Source of the DNA: UBA6197 sp047638075
Lineage (GTDB): Bacteria > Pseudomonadota > Alphaproteobacteria > Rhodobacterales > Rhodobacteraceae
Assembly (NCBI RefSeq): GCF_047638075.1
Contig: NZ_JBLJBV010000065.1
Location: forward strand, 1 to 45,167
Direction: 5' to 3'
Length of the DNA stretch: 45,167 bases
Part shown: positions 7,567 to 16,365 of the stretch, in pieces
Layout: each line of letters begins with the position of its first letter
How positions within the stretch are numbered: position 1 is the first letter of the stretch
Position numbers and translations under genes: made by a program
Notes under the pieces: generated by a model
What the model was told of the DNA's origin: nothing
The model's database searches: none
Seen by the model: only the letters and a program-made list of their open reading frames with translations

Positions 7567-9411
7567 ATGCCGCTGATCGAAGCGCGCAACATATCCATCC
7601 GTATTCCCACCGAAGACGGCGTCATCCACGCTGCACGGAACATCTCGTTTTCCGTCGAGGCCGGTAGCCTTTTCGGCATCGCAGGCGAGTCCGGGTCGGG
7701 GAAAAGCGTGCTGACGCAGGCGATCATGGGGCTTTTGCCCGGGGTCGAGATTGACGGCGAATGTCTGTTCGAGGGGCGCGACCTTCTGACCATGCCCGAG
7801 TCCGAGCTGCGCGCATTGCGCGGCAAACACATCGGCATGGTGTTTCAGGATCCTTTGTCGAGCCTGCATCCCTATTATACCATCGGGCGCCAGATCACCG
7901 AAGTGATCCACACCCACGAAAACGTCACCAAACATGAGGCGCGTCGCCGCGCCGCCGAAATGTTGGAAAAAGTCGGTATCGAAAATGCCGCCGCCCGACT
8001 GGATGACTACCCGCACCAGTTTTCAGGCGGGATGCGCCAGCGGGTGATGATTGCAATGGCGCTGGTCCTGAAACCGTCGCTGATTATTGCGGATGAACCC
8101 ACCACCGCGCTGGATGTGACCGTGCAGGCGCAAATCATGGCGCTGCTGGATCAGATGCGCCGGGAACTTGGCATCACCATCATCATGATTACCCATGATC
8201 TGGGCTTGCTGTCTTCGATCGCGGACAAGGTGATGATCATGTATGCGGGGTGCCGGCTTGAGATTGGCCCCGCGTCGGCCGTTTTCAACGCACCTGCGCA
8301 TCCCTACACGTTGGGGTTGCTGCGCTCGTCCCCGGCGGCGGCCGAACCGGATGGGCAACTGGTTTCAATTGCCGGGCGCCCGCCAAGCCTGCTGGCACAT
8401 CCGCGCGGATGCATCTTTGCGCCACGCTGCCCGCAGGCCCACGAGATTTGCCACACGACACCCCCGCCGCTGCGCCGCTACAAAAACGGCAGCGATGCGC
8501 TATGCCACTTTGAGCCCGAAGCCCCCGCGCAAGAGCGGCTAAACATCGAACAGGCGCACCATATCGACCCCGAAAACACCCTTTTGCAGGTCCGCGATCT
8601 GCGCCTGAGCTACAAAGTCGCCAGCGGCTTTGGTCGTAAACGAGAGTTGGAGGTGCTTCGCGGCATCTCGCTTGAGGTGGCGCGGGGCGAGACGCTGGGC
8701 CTTGTCGGTGAATCGGGGTGCGGTAAATCCACGCTGGCGCGGGCAATTGCGGGGTTGAACCCCGTGACCGGGGGCGAGGTTCTTTTTGATGGTGTCGCGG
8801 TCAATAATCTGACCTCTGCCGAATGGCGCGCCATGCGCAAACGCGTGCAACTGGTGTTTCAGGATCCCTACGGATCGCTTAATCCGCGTCGCCGGGTCGC
8901 CTCGATCATCGGTGCGCCGTTTCGTATTCATGGCCTGGCATCGGGCGCAAAGCGCAAGGCCGAGGTGCGCCGCCTGATGGAACTGGTCGGGCTGAACCCC
9001 GAGCATTACAACCGCTTCCCGTCTGAATTTTCGGGCGGCCAGCGGCAACGTATCGGGATAGCGCGCGCGCTTGCGCTGAACCCTGATCTGGTGATCTTTG
9101 ATGAACCTGTCTCGGCGCTTGACGTCTCGATCCAGGCGCAGATCCTCAATCTTATGAAAGAGTTGCAGGCGAAACTTGGGCTGACTTATCTGTTCATCTC
9201 GCATGATCTGACCGTGGTGCGCCATATGTGTGACCGCATCGCCGTGATGAACAGCGGGCATATCATCGAGTTGGACACCGCCAACCAGATTTTCGAGCAT
9301 CCGAAAGAAGATTACACCCGCACCCTGCTGGCCGCGTCGCATGTGCCGCCAAAGCCCGGCCTGCCGGCAACCCGCGAAATTCTGGAAATCGTAGCCGGAG
9401 CGGCAGGATGA
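7567..9411 (+). CDS. Peptide ABC transporter, fused double ATP-binding protein (DppD-DppF type)
   Basis: A 614-residue protein containing two complete ABC ATPase domains in one chain. Domain 1 has Walker A GESGSGKS (residues 40-47), signature FSGGMRQRV and Walker B LIIADEPTTALD. Domain 2 has Walker A GESGCGKS (381-388), signature FSGGQRQRI and Walker B LVIFDEPVSALD. Between them lies the C-terminal extension of the oligopeptide class, with cysteines in GCIFAPRCPQAHEIC resembling the Fe-S/zinc tail of DppD/OppD. The ATG at 7567 follows GAGG; a longer frame from 7396 would overlap the binding-protein gene. It powers import with the two permeases that follow and overlaps the next gene by four bases. 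Confidence 0.94.
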   Translation: MPLIEARNISIRIPTEDGVIHAARNISFSVEAGSLFGIAGESGSGKSVLTQAIMGLLPGVEIDGECLFEGRDLLTMPESELRALRGKHIGMVFQDPLSSLHPYYTIGRQITEVIHTHENVTKHEARRRAAEMLEKVGIENAAARLDDYPHQFSGGMRQRVMIAMALVLKPSLIIADEPTTALDVTVQAQIMALLDQMRRELGITIIMITHDLGLLSSIADKVMIMYAGCRLEIGPASAVFNAPAHPYTLGLLRSSPAAAEPDGQLVSIAGRPPSLLAHPRGCIFAPRCPQAHEICHTTPPPLRRYKNGSDALCHFEPEAPAQERLNIEQAHHIDPENTLLQVRDLRLSYKVASGFGRKRELEVLRGISLEVARGETLGLVGESGCGKSTLARAIAGLNPVTGGEVLFDGVAVNNLTSAEWRAMRKRVQLVFQDPYGSLNPRRRVASIIGAPFRIHGLASGAKRKAEVRRLMELVGLNPEHYNRFPSEFSGGQRQRIGIARALALNPDLVIFDEPVSALDVSIQAQILNLMKELQAKLGLTYLFISHDLTVVRHMCDRIAVMNSGHIIELDTANQIFEHPKEDYTRTLLAASHVPPKPGLPATREILEIVAGAAG

Positions 9412-10412
9412 GCGACATGCAAACCCAATCCGTCGATACCGCCGAAGAAACGCTGGTCGTTCAACGCTCATCGGCAAACCTGACGCTGCGCAGGCTGCTG
9501 CGCGACCCGGCAAGCCTGATCGCCTTTTGCTTCATCATCTTGCTTTTTGCCTTTGCGTTCGGGGCGCCACTGGTCGAAGGCTGGACCGGCCACACCGCGA
9601 TCGAGCAATACCGTGACACGGCCCTGTCACCCGTGGGCCTGCCCGTCGGGCCTAACAGCACATTCTGGCTGGGGGCTGATCAACTGGGCCGGGATGTTCT
9701 GGTCCGTATCGCTTATGGCGCGCGCGTGTCGCTGCTGGTGGGGGTGGTTGCGGCCATTGCCGCCTCGACCATCGGGGTCGTCATCGGCATGACGGCGGGC
9801 TATTTTGGCGGCTGGGTTGACCTTGTGCTGGGCCGTTTCATGGATCTGGTGATGTCGGTGCCGTTTCTTTTGTGCGCGCTGGCACTGGTTTCGGTGTTCG
9901 GGCCTTCGCTGATGCTGTCGGTCAGTGTCATCGTGTTTTTCAGCTGGACAACGATTGGCCGGGTGATCCGCGCCGAGACAACCTCGCTTGTGCGGCGCGA
10001 TTTCGTGCAGGCCAGCCGGTCGCTGGGGGCGGGTCATGGGTCCATCTTGCTGCGCGATATTCTGCCCAACCTGTCTGTGCCGATCATCATCTACACCACG
10101 ATGATGATCCCCAATTCGATCGTGTTCGAGGCGACGCTGTCGTTTCTGGGCCTGGGTATCGTGCCGCCGACCCCCTCATGGGGGGGGATGCTGGCCGAAG
10201 CGGGGGCCAACTCGATGTATCTGGTGGCGTGGTGGCTTGTCGTCTTTCCGGGGATGGCGCTTTTGGGGTCGACCTTGGCTTTCAATATTCTGGGCGATGG
10301 GCTGCGCGACGCGCTTGACCCCGCTGGCCGCCGCGTCAGCAAACGGCGCAAGGCCAAGGCGCGCCCCGCCGCCACCGCCACCGCCACCGACACCGCCAAG
10401 GCAAAGGGCTGA
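9408..10412 (+). CDS. Peptide ABC transporter permease (DppC type)
   Basis: A 334-residue inner-membrane permease. It has a cytoplasmic N-terminus of about 40 residues, one membrane span, a periplasmic loop, and then a five-helix BPD_transp_1 core with the sequence FWLGADQLGRDVLVRIAYGAR, characteristic of the OppC/DppC group. The EAA coupling loop is seen around residues 198-225 (QASRSLGAGHGS, then ILPN). The tail is unusually rich in Ala, Thr and Lys. The start overlaps the stop of the ATPase gene (ATGA), and the next permease begins three bases after its stop. Confidence 0.93.
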   Translation: MSDMQTQSVDTAEETLVVQRSSANLTLRRLLRDPASLIAFCFIILLFAFAFGAPLVEGWTGHTAIEQYRDTALSPVGLPVGPNSTFWLGADQLGRDVLVRIAYGARVSLLVGVVAAIAASTIGVVIGMTAGYFGGWVDLVLGRFMDLVMSVPFLLCALALVSVFGPSLMLSVSVIVFFSWTTIGRVIRAETTSLVRRDFVQASRSLGAGHGSILLRDILPNLSVPIIIYTTMMIPNSIVFEATLSFLGLGIVPPTPSWGGMLAEAGANSMYLVAWWLVVFPGMALLGSTLAFNILGDGLRDALDPAGRRVSKRRKAKARPAATATATDTAKAKG

Positions 10413-10415
10413 ACC

Positions 10416-11369
10416 ATGGGCACATTCATTGCAAAACGTCTGGGTTTTGGTCTTCTCGTGCTTTTCACGCTGAGTGTTTTCGTGTTCTTTCTGTTCTTCG
10501 TCGCCCCCGGCGACCCGGCGCGCATCGTGGCGGGCGAAAAGGCCAGCGCGGTCCAGTTGGAACAGGTGCGCCAGAACCTCGGGCTTGATCGCCCGATCGT
10601 CCAGCAATACGCGACCTTCGTCACCCGTGCCGCGCAGGGCGATCTGGGCTATTCCTACCGCAACCGCCAGCCGGTCACCGACATCATCTTGCGGCGGATC
10701 CCCGTCACCCTGTCGCTGGTGTTTGGCGGAATGGTCTTCTGGCTGGCGATCGGCATTCCCATCGGTATCGCCTCGGCGCGCAATCCGGGAACCTGGAAAG
10801 ACCGGTTGGGGCAGGTGTTCATTCTGCTGGGGCTGTCTTTTCCGACGTTCGTTCTGGGGATGCTGGCGCTTTATACGCTTTACTTTCTGCCGCGCACGGC
10901 GGGCTTTACCTTGTTTCCACCAGGGGGGTACAAGCCGCTGCTGGATGACCCGCTGCAATGGGCGTGGTACCTGACCCTGCCGTGGATTACCCTCGCGCTG
11001 GTGACGGCGGCGATCTATGCGCGACTGACGCGGGGCCAGTTGCTTCAGGTGCTAAGCGAGGATTACATCCGCACCGCCCGCGCCAAGGGCCTGAGCGAAC
11101 GCAAGGTGATCTACCGCCACGGGATGCGCGCCACGCTGACGCCCCTGATCACGCAGCTTGGCGCCGATATTGCGCTGATGCTGGGCGGGGTAATCGTGAT
11201 TGAGCAGGTTTATGGGTTGCAAGGTGTCGGTTCGCTTGCGGTGCAGGCGGTGCGCAATCAGGACCGACCGATCATCATTGGCGTGGTGATGCTGGGCGGT
11301 CTTTTCATTGTGCTGTGCAACATCATCGTCGATCTTTTTTACGCCGCGCTTGACCCGCGCATGCACTGA
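10416..11369 (+). CDS. Peptide ABC transporter permease (DppB type)
   Basis: A 317-residue permease with the N-terminal span and long periplasmic loop of the DppB/OppB group (FVAPGDPARIVAGEKAS, then LGLDRPIVQQYATF). The C-terminal core carries the EAA loop RTARAKGLSERKVIYRHGMR. It pairs with the DppC-type subunit to form the transmembrane channel. The gene order (binding protein, ATPase, C, B) differs from the Escherichia coli dpp order. The next gene, a proline iminopeptidase, starts 15 bases later and is probably co-transcribed. Confidence 0.93.
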   Translation: MGTFIAKRLGFGLLVLFTLSVFVFFLFFVAPGDPARIVAGEKASAVQLEQVRQNLGLDRPIVQQYATFVTRAAQGDLGYSYRNRQPVTDIILRRIPVTLSLVFGGMVFWLAIGIPIGIASARNPGTWKDRLGQVFILLGLSFPTFVLGMLALYTLYFLPRTAGFTLFPPGGYKPLLDDPLQWAWYLTLPWITLALVTAAIYARLTRGQLLQVLSEDYIRTARAKGLSERKVIYRHGMRATLTPLITQLGADIALMLGGVIVIEQVYGLQGVGSLAVQAVRNQDRPIIIGVVMLGGLFIVLCNIIVDLFYAALDPRMH

Positions 11370-11384
11370 CCAGCGGAGACCCTC

Positions 11385-12677
11385 ATGTCTGCTTATAATA
11401 TCCCCGGCTTTCGGGTTCGTGATCATCTTGTAACCGTGCCGCTTGACTGGGCCGCGCCCAATGGGGAAACGATTCAGGTTTTCGCCCGCGAAGTCAGTGC
11501 CCCCGATCAGAAATCCGAAAATCTGCCGGTTCTGGTTTTCTTGCAGGGCGGTCCGGGCGGCAAGGCGCCACGCCCGAACGCTGGGCCGGCTTGGCTTGGG
11601 GTGGCGACCAAACGGTTTCGGGTGCTCTTGCTGGATCAGCGCGGCACGGGTCGCTCGGCCCCGGTGCAGGGGCGGCGGATGCAGGAATTCGCCACCCCGG
11701 CTGAGGGCGCCCGCTATCTGGCGCATTTTCGCGCCGACAGTATCGTGAAGGATTGCGAGCATATCCGAAAGACGCTGTTTGACGGTGCCAAGTGGCATAC
11801 GCTGGGTCAAAGCTATGGTGGTTTTCTGACGCTGACCTATCTGTCCTTTGCCCCCGAGGCGCTGGCCGGATGTTATGTGACCGGCGGCATGGCCGGAATT
11901 TTTGCCTCGGCCAGTGAAATCTATGCCCATACCTACCCCCGCGTCGCCGCCAAGAATGCGCTCTATTTCCACCGCTACCCACAAGATCGCCCGCTGCTTG
12001 ACCGTCTGGCCGATCATCTTGCCGCAAACGATGTCCGCCTGCCCGACGGTGACAGGCTGACGGTGCGGCGGCTGCAATATCTGGGCATGGATCTGGGGAT
12101 GGAAGGCGGGTTCGAATCCATCCACTGGCTGCTGGATGAGGCGTTCTGCGCTGACGGCCAGCTTTCGGACAGCTTACTGGGCGCTATCCGTGACCTGACC
12201 TCGTTCGATCACAACCCCCTTTTCGCCGCCATTCACGAACCAATCTACGGCCAGCACGGCGCGCCAACCCGTTGGGCAGCCGAGCGGGGGCTGGCCGATC
12301 ATCCGCAGTTCAGCGCCGAGGCCCGGCCGCTGCTGTTCACCGGCGAGATGATCTATCCGTGGATGTTTGACGATATCCGCGCGCTGCGCCCCTTTGCGGC
12401 GGCCTCGCATGCGCTGGCCGACATGGGGCTGGAGGCGCTGCTATACGACCCCGCGCGACTGGCCGCGAATGAGGTGCCGGTTTGGGCCGCGCTTTATACC
12501 GACGATATGTATGTCGATGCCGGCCTGTCGCAAAAGACCGCGCGCGCCGTCGGCAACGTCCGGCTTTGGATGACAAACGAATTTGAACATAACGGGTTGC
12601 GCCATTCGACCCGCGTTCTGGAACGTCTTTTCAGCATGGAGGCTGACCTTGCAGGCTTCAATCACTTCGCCCTCTGA
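11385..12677 (+). CDS. pip: Proline iminopeptidase (prolyl aminopeptidase), large S33 type
   Basis: A 430-residue alpha/beta hydrolase that removes N-terminal proline from peptides. The oxyanion motif reads LQGGPGG (about 54-60), the nucleophile elbow GQSYGG puts the catalytic serine at 143, and the C-terminal EFEHNGLRHS carries the likely catalytic histidine. DQRGTGRS (84-91) is a strong family signature. Length and the LQGGPG form match the larger Aeromonas/Propionibacterium-type enzymes, which are reported to accept hydroxyproline as well as proline; whether this one does is inferred. No signal peptide is seen, so it should act on peptides brought in by the adjacent transporter. An AGCGGAG ribosome site precedes the ATG. 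Confidence 0.9.
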   Translation: MSAYNIPGFRVRDHLVTVPLDWAAPNGETIQVFAREVSAPDQKSENLPVLVFLQGGPGGKAPRPNAGPAWLGVATKRFRVLLLDQRGTGRSAPVQGRRMQEFATPAEGARYLAHFRADSIVKDCEHIRKTLFDGAKWHTLGQSYGGFLTLTYLSFAPEALAGCYVTGGMAGIFASASEIYAHTYPRVAAKNALYFHRYPQDRPLLDRLADHLAANDVRLPDGDRLTVRRLQYLGMDLGMEGGFESIHWLLDEAFCADGQLSDSLLGAIRDLTSFDHNPLFAAIHEPIYGQHGAPTRWAAERGLADHPQFSAEARPLLFTGEMIYPWMFDDIRALRPFAAASHALADMGLEALLYDPARLAANEVPVWAALYTDDMYVDAGLSQKTARAVGNVRLWMTNEFEHNGLRHSTRVLERLFSMEADLAGFNHFAL

Positions 12678-14427
12678 CAGGTTGTCGACCCTGCGCGCCA
12701 TGATTGCTGCGCGCGGGCTGGACGGTCTGATCATGACCACCGCCGACGCCTTTCAAAACGAAGAGGCGCCCGACCATGACCGCACCGTAGGATGGCTGAC
12801 CGGTTTCACCGGGTCGCTGGCCCATGCGCTGGTCTTTGCGGATCGGGCGATCTTTCTGGTTGATGGGCGCTACGGCCTGCAAGCCGCGCGTCAGGTGGAC
12901 GGGAACGCATGGCAGTTTGGCCATCTGATCAAGGAACCGGTGGCCCATTGGCTAAGGGCGACCGCGCCCGGCACCAGAATCGGATATGATCCGATGTGCT
13001 GGACGGTCAATCAGCTTGAGGCGTTGCATAAGGACGCGGCGGGCGTTGATCTGGTGCCTTGGCCCGATCCCTTCGCACAGATCTGGCAGGATCGGCCCGC
13101 CATGCCGCAAGCCCCGCTGCGCGAGATGCCGCAGGATCAGGCCGGGCGCACCGTGGCCAGCAAACTCGCCTGGCTTCAAGGCGAGATGTCGGCGGCGAAC
13201 GCCGATCTTTGGGTGGAAACACGGCCCGACAATATTGCGTGGATGTTCAACGTGCGCGGCGGTGATGTCGCGATGAACCCGCTACCACTCTCCTTCGCGG
13301 TTTTTAGCGCTGTGGGCCCGGCCCAGTGGTTCATTGACCCCGCAAAGCTTGCCGTAGCCGTGCCCGAAGGCGTTGCAGCCCAGCCATTCGAGGCGTTCCT
13401 GCCTTGGCTTGAGGCGAACGCTGCGGGCAAAAGCGCCGCCTTTGATCCAGCCTTTACCCCCGATGCGGTGGCGAAAGCCTTGGCCAAGACGGGCGCGCGG
13501 ATGCAGCCATCCCGGGGCCTGATCACCGTCGCCAAGTCCCTTAAAACCAAAGAAGAACTTGCCGGTTATCGCCGCGCCCATCTGGATGATGCCATCGCCA
13601 TGGCGCGCTTTGGCCAGTGGCTCACGCACGAACTCCCCGTCCGTGAGGCGACAAACCAGCCGCTGGATGAATGGGAAGTGGCCGGCGTTTTGGCCGGGTT
13701 TCGAAAGATGTCACCCCGTTATCTTGAACCCAGTTTCACCACCATCGCCGCAACCGGCGAAAACGGCGCGCTTTGCCACTATGCCCCGGCAGCCAAAGGC
13801 AGCGGGCAGCTTCGCGCGGCGGATGTGTTTTTGTGCGATTCCGGCGGGCAATACCTTTGCGGCACCACCGATGTGACCCGCACCTATGCGTTCGGCCCGG
13901 TGGCTGACGACATCCGCCACGTTGCGACCGCGGTTCTCAAGGGCTTCATCGCGCTCTGCGCGGCACGGTTTCCAACCGGTACGATGCCCCATCAGCTTGA
14001 CGCGCTGGCCCGTGCCCCGCTTTGGGCACTGGGGCTTGATTACGATCACGGCACCGGGCACGGGGTAGGGCATAACCTGCTGGTCCATGAACACCCGCAC
14101 CGGCTTGGCAAGGTGGCAAACCCCTACGGGCTTGAGGCGGGGCACATGCTGACCATCGAGCCGGGCTACTATGACGAGGGGCGTTGGGGCATCCGCCTTG
14201 AAAATCAGGTCGAAGTGGTCGCACGCGGCCCCGGCTTTTTGGGGTTTGAGCCGTTGACACTGGTGCCCATCGATCTTTCGCTGTTTGATCTGACCGCGCT
14301 GACCACAGAGGAATGCGACTGGATCGACACCTACCATCAGCGTGTCCGCGCCGAAATAGCCCCGCTTTTGGATCATCCGGTACAAGACTGGCTGATAACG
14401 GCAACCCAGCCCATACCGCCACGTTGA
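12649..14427 (+). CDS. pepP: Xaa-Pro aminopeptidase (M24B, PepP type)
   Basis: A 592-residue cytoplasmic metallopeptidase that releases an N-terminal residue when proline is second. It has two N-terminal creatinase-like domains and a C-terminal pita-bread domain. All five metal ligands are visible: Asp in LCDSGGQ and in DVTRTY, His in GTGHGVGHN, Glu in TIEPGYY and in RLENQVEV. I place the start at TTG 12649, because GGAGG lies six bases upstream (12638-12642); an in-frame ATG at 12583 lies deep inside pip and has no ribosome site. The coding regions overlap by 29 bases, so translation is probably coupled. With pip it would cleave both sides of proline-rich peptides. Confidence 0.9.
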   Translation: MQASITSPSDRLSTLRAMIAARGLDGLIMTTADAFQNEEAPDHDRTVGWLTGFTGSLAHALVFADRAIFLVDGRYGLQAARQVDGNAWQFGHLIKEPVAHWLRATAPGTRIGYDPMCWTVNQLEALHKDAAGVDLVPWPDPFAQIWQDRPAMPQAPLREMPQDQAGRTVASKLAWLQGEMSAANADLWVETRPDNIAWMFNVRGGDVAMNPLPLSFAVFSAVGPAQWFIDPAKLAVAVPEGVAAQPFEAFLPWLEANAAGKSAAFDPAFTPDAVAKALAKTGARMQPSRGLITVAKSLKTKEELAGYRRAHLDDAIAMARFGQWLTHELPVREATNQPLDEWEVAGVLAGFRKMSPRYLEPSFTTIAATGENGALCHYAPAAKGSGQLRAADVFLCDSGGQYLCGTTDVTRTYAFGPVADDIRHVATAVLKGFIALCAARFPTGTMPHQLDALARAPLWALGLDYDHGTGHGVGHNLLVHEHPHRLGKVANPYGLEAGHMLTIEPGYYDEGRWGIRLENQVEVVARGPGFLGFEPLTLVPIDLSLFDLTALTTEECDWIDTYHQRVRAEIAPLLDHPVQDWLITATQPIPPR

Positions 14428-14541
14428 TGTGACCCCCAAACCAGCCACCCGCAACGGTCTCTACCGATAACGGCGCCCGCCTCTCTTGGCATTCGGATGA
14501 AAACCCCTATGAAGGGCGGCGGATTGACCAAGGAGACGGCG

Positions 14542-15672
14542 ATGCCCCAACGCTTCCAGTTTCAAGTGAATGCGACCGATGGACGGGCCCGTGCCGGGGT
14601 CATCCAAACCCCGCGCGGCGAGGTGCGCACCCCCGCCTTCATGCCGGTCGGCACCGCCGCGACGGTCAAGGCGATGCTGCCGGAAAATGTGCGCGCGACC
14701 GGCGCCGATATCCTTTTAGGCAACACCTATCATCTGATGCTGCGCCCCACCGCCGAACGCATCGCGCGCCTTGGCGGGCTGCACGAATTCATGAACTGGT
14801 CGCGCCCGATCCTGACCGATAGCGGTGGATTTCAGGTGATGAGCCTGTCCGGCCTGCGCAAGATGACCGAAGAGGGCGTTCGCTTCAAATCCCACATTGA
14901 TGGCTCCGAACACTGGTTGACCCCTGAACGCAGCATGGAAATACAGCGCCTTCTGGGGTCCGATATCGTCATGGCATTTGACGAATGCACCCCGTTCCCC
15001 GCCGATGAGGCCACCGCCCGTACCAGTATGGAACGCTCGATGCGGTGGGCCCGCCGGTCCCGCGATGCCTTTGGCGAACGGCCCGGCCATGCGCTGTTCG
15101 GCATCCAGCAAGGCAGCATTTACCGCGACCAGCGCGCCGAAAGCGCCGATAAACTGCGCGAAATCGGGTTTGAGGGTTATGCCGTCGGCGGGCTTGCCGT
15201 GGGCGAGGGCCAGCAGATGATGTTTGAGGTGCTGGACTATGCCCCCGACATGCTGCCCGCCGACCGCCCACGCTATTTGATGGGCGTGGGCAAACCCGAT
15301 GATATTGTCGGCGCCGTCGAACGCGGCATCGACATGATGGATTGCGTGCTTCCTTCGCGTTCGGGGCGCACGGGGCAGGCCTTTACCCGCCACGGCGTGG
15401 TAAACATCAAAAACGCGCGCCATATGGACGATCCGCGCCCGCTGGATGCGGCCTGCACCTGCCCGGCCTGTTCCAATTACAGCCGCGCCTATCTTCACCA
15501 TGTATTCCGCGCGCAGGAAATCATCAGCGCGATGCTGCTGACCTGGCACAACCTGCATTATTTTCAGGAACTGATGGCGGGGCTGCGCGGCGCAATTGCG
15601 GCAGGCACGTTGGCGGATTTCGTCAAATCCTTCCACGACCAGCGCGCATTGGGTGACATCGACCCCTTGTGA
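14542..15672 (+). CDS. tgt: Queuine tRNA-ribosyltransferase
   Basis: A 376-residue tRNA-guanine transglycosylase that swaps guanine-34 for preQ1 in GUN anticodons. A TIM barrel carries the active-site DSGGFQVMSL, the base-recognition GGLAVGEG loop and the nucleophile aspartate in GIDMMDCVLPSRSGR. The zinc site CTCPACSNY plus a His in LTWHNLHY is near the C-terminus. The start is the ATG at 14542 after AAGGAGA; an in-frame ATG at 14497 adds 15 residues without a ribosome site. It is a housekeeping gene, following the peptidase operon after a 114-base gap. Confidence 0.96.
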   Translation: MPQRFQFQVNATDGRARAGVIQTPRGEVRTPAFMPVGTAATVKAMLPENVRATGADILLGNTYHLMLRPTAERIARLGGLHEFMNWSRPILTDSGGFQVMSLSGLRKMTEEGVRFKSHIDGSEHWLTPERSMEIQRLLGSDIVMAFDECTPFPADEATARTSMERSMRWARRSRDAFGERPGHALFGIQQGSIYRDQRAESADKLREIGFEGYAVGGLAVGEGQQMMFEVLDYAPDMLPADRPRYLMGVGKPDDIVGAVERGIDMMDCVLPSRSGRTGQAFTRHGVVNIKNARHMDDPRPLDAACTCPACSNYSRAYLHHVFRAQEIISAMLLTWHNLHYFQELMAGLRGAIAAGTLADFVKSFHDQRALGDIDPL

Positions 15673-15691
15673 CAATCTCCCTGCGCTTTTG

Positions 15692-15718
15692 TTTGGTAAA
15701 AATACTCCCGCCGGAGGC
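15692..15718. repeat. Copy of a short interspersed repeat (TTTGGYRAAAATACTCC family)
   Basis: TTTGGTAAAAATACTCC (15692-15708) is followed by CGCCGGAGG. It matches, at 15 of 17 positions, the reverse complement of 22455-22471 inside the hydrolase gene. I recall similar sequence scattered through Rhodobacterales genomes between genes. It lies between the convergent tgt and kinase genes, where it may help end transcription. Confidence 0.55.
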
Positions 15719-15736
15719 GCAGGCCGAAAGTAGCGC

Positions 15737-16363
15737 TCAGCTCAGGGTGAAATCCACCGGCAAGCTATCCTTACCGATCAACCTTCCATTTGGCAGATCG
15801 TTTTCTTCAACCTTTCGGCGCACCTCGTCCGCGGGCAAACCGGCGTTTTCCCAGCGCCGTGTCAGGCGGCTGCGCAACTCATCCTCGGGGATCTCCAGCC
15901 GCAACGTCAGATCGAACAGTGGTGCCAACCGGTCCCAGGGCGCGCGATCAAGCATCAGATAATTCCCCTCGACCAGCACCACGCGTGTTGAGGCCGGAAT
16001 GATCGCGGCCCCCGCGCGGGCAATCTCCAACGCGCGGTCAAAGACCGGCACCGCGACCTCGGGCTCGGCATTGCCTTTGAGGCGCGTCAACAGGTGATAA
16101 AGCCCGGCTACATCAAACGTATCCGGCGCGCCTTTTTTCTGATCCAGCCCCCGCGCTTTCAACACCGCGTCGTCATAGTGAAACCCGTCCATCGCCAGCA
16201 GCGCGGCTGTGCCCGGCTTGGCGCGGTTCAGCGCTTCGGCAGTTTGGGTCGCCAGCGTCGATTTTCCCGACCCCGGCGCGCCGATGATCGCGACCAGCAC
16301 GCGCTGCCCGCTCAGGGCCAGGATCCGGGCGGTGAGGGCCGCGTGCGACAGGTGCCGTGTCAT
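15737..16363 (-). CDS. Small P-loop kinase of the uridine kinase/pantothenate kinase superfamily
   Basis: A 208-residue nucleoside/nucleotide kinase-like protein. Walker A is GAPGSGKST (residues 28-36); MDGFHYDD and VEGNYLML are the conserved acceptor-site and Walker B-like segments of the YggC/FrcK-type group. The LTRRW region is the lid. Members are often annotated as fructose or nucleoside kinases, and the true substrate is usually unknown; nothing in the context settles it. The ATG at 16363 begins two bases after the stop of the ThiE-like gene, so the two are an operon. A longer frame to 16531 would overlap that gene and is not supported. Confidence 0.85.
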   Translation of the reverse strand: MTRHLSHAALTARILALSGQRVLVAIIGAPGSGKSTLATQTAEALNRAKPGTAALLAMDGFHYDDAVLKARGLDQKKGAPDTFDVAGLYHLLTRLKGNAEPEVAVPVFDRALEIARAGAAIIPASTRVVLVEGNYLMLDRAPWDRLAPLFDLTLRLEIPEDELRSRLTRRWENAGLPADEVRRKVEENDLPNGRLIGKDSLPVDFTLS

Positions 16364-16365
16364 GA

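Noticed and set aside
10176..10958. Long open frame on the minus strand opposite the permease genes
   Set aside because: Low-complexity Arg/Gln/His-rich product; a by-product of high third-position G+C in the real genes. The same applies to other long antisense frames, such as 7104-7838, 8539-9513, 11052-12125, 14716-15675 and 22128-23402.
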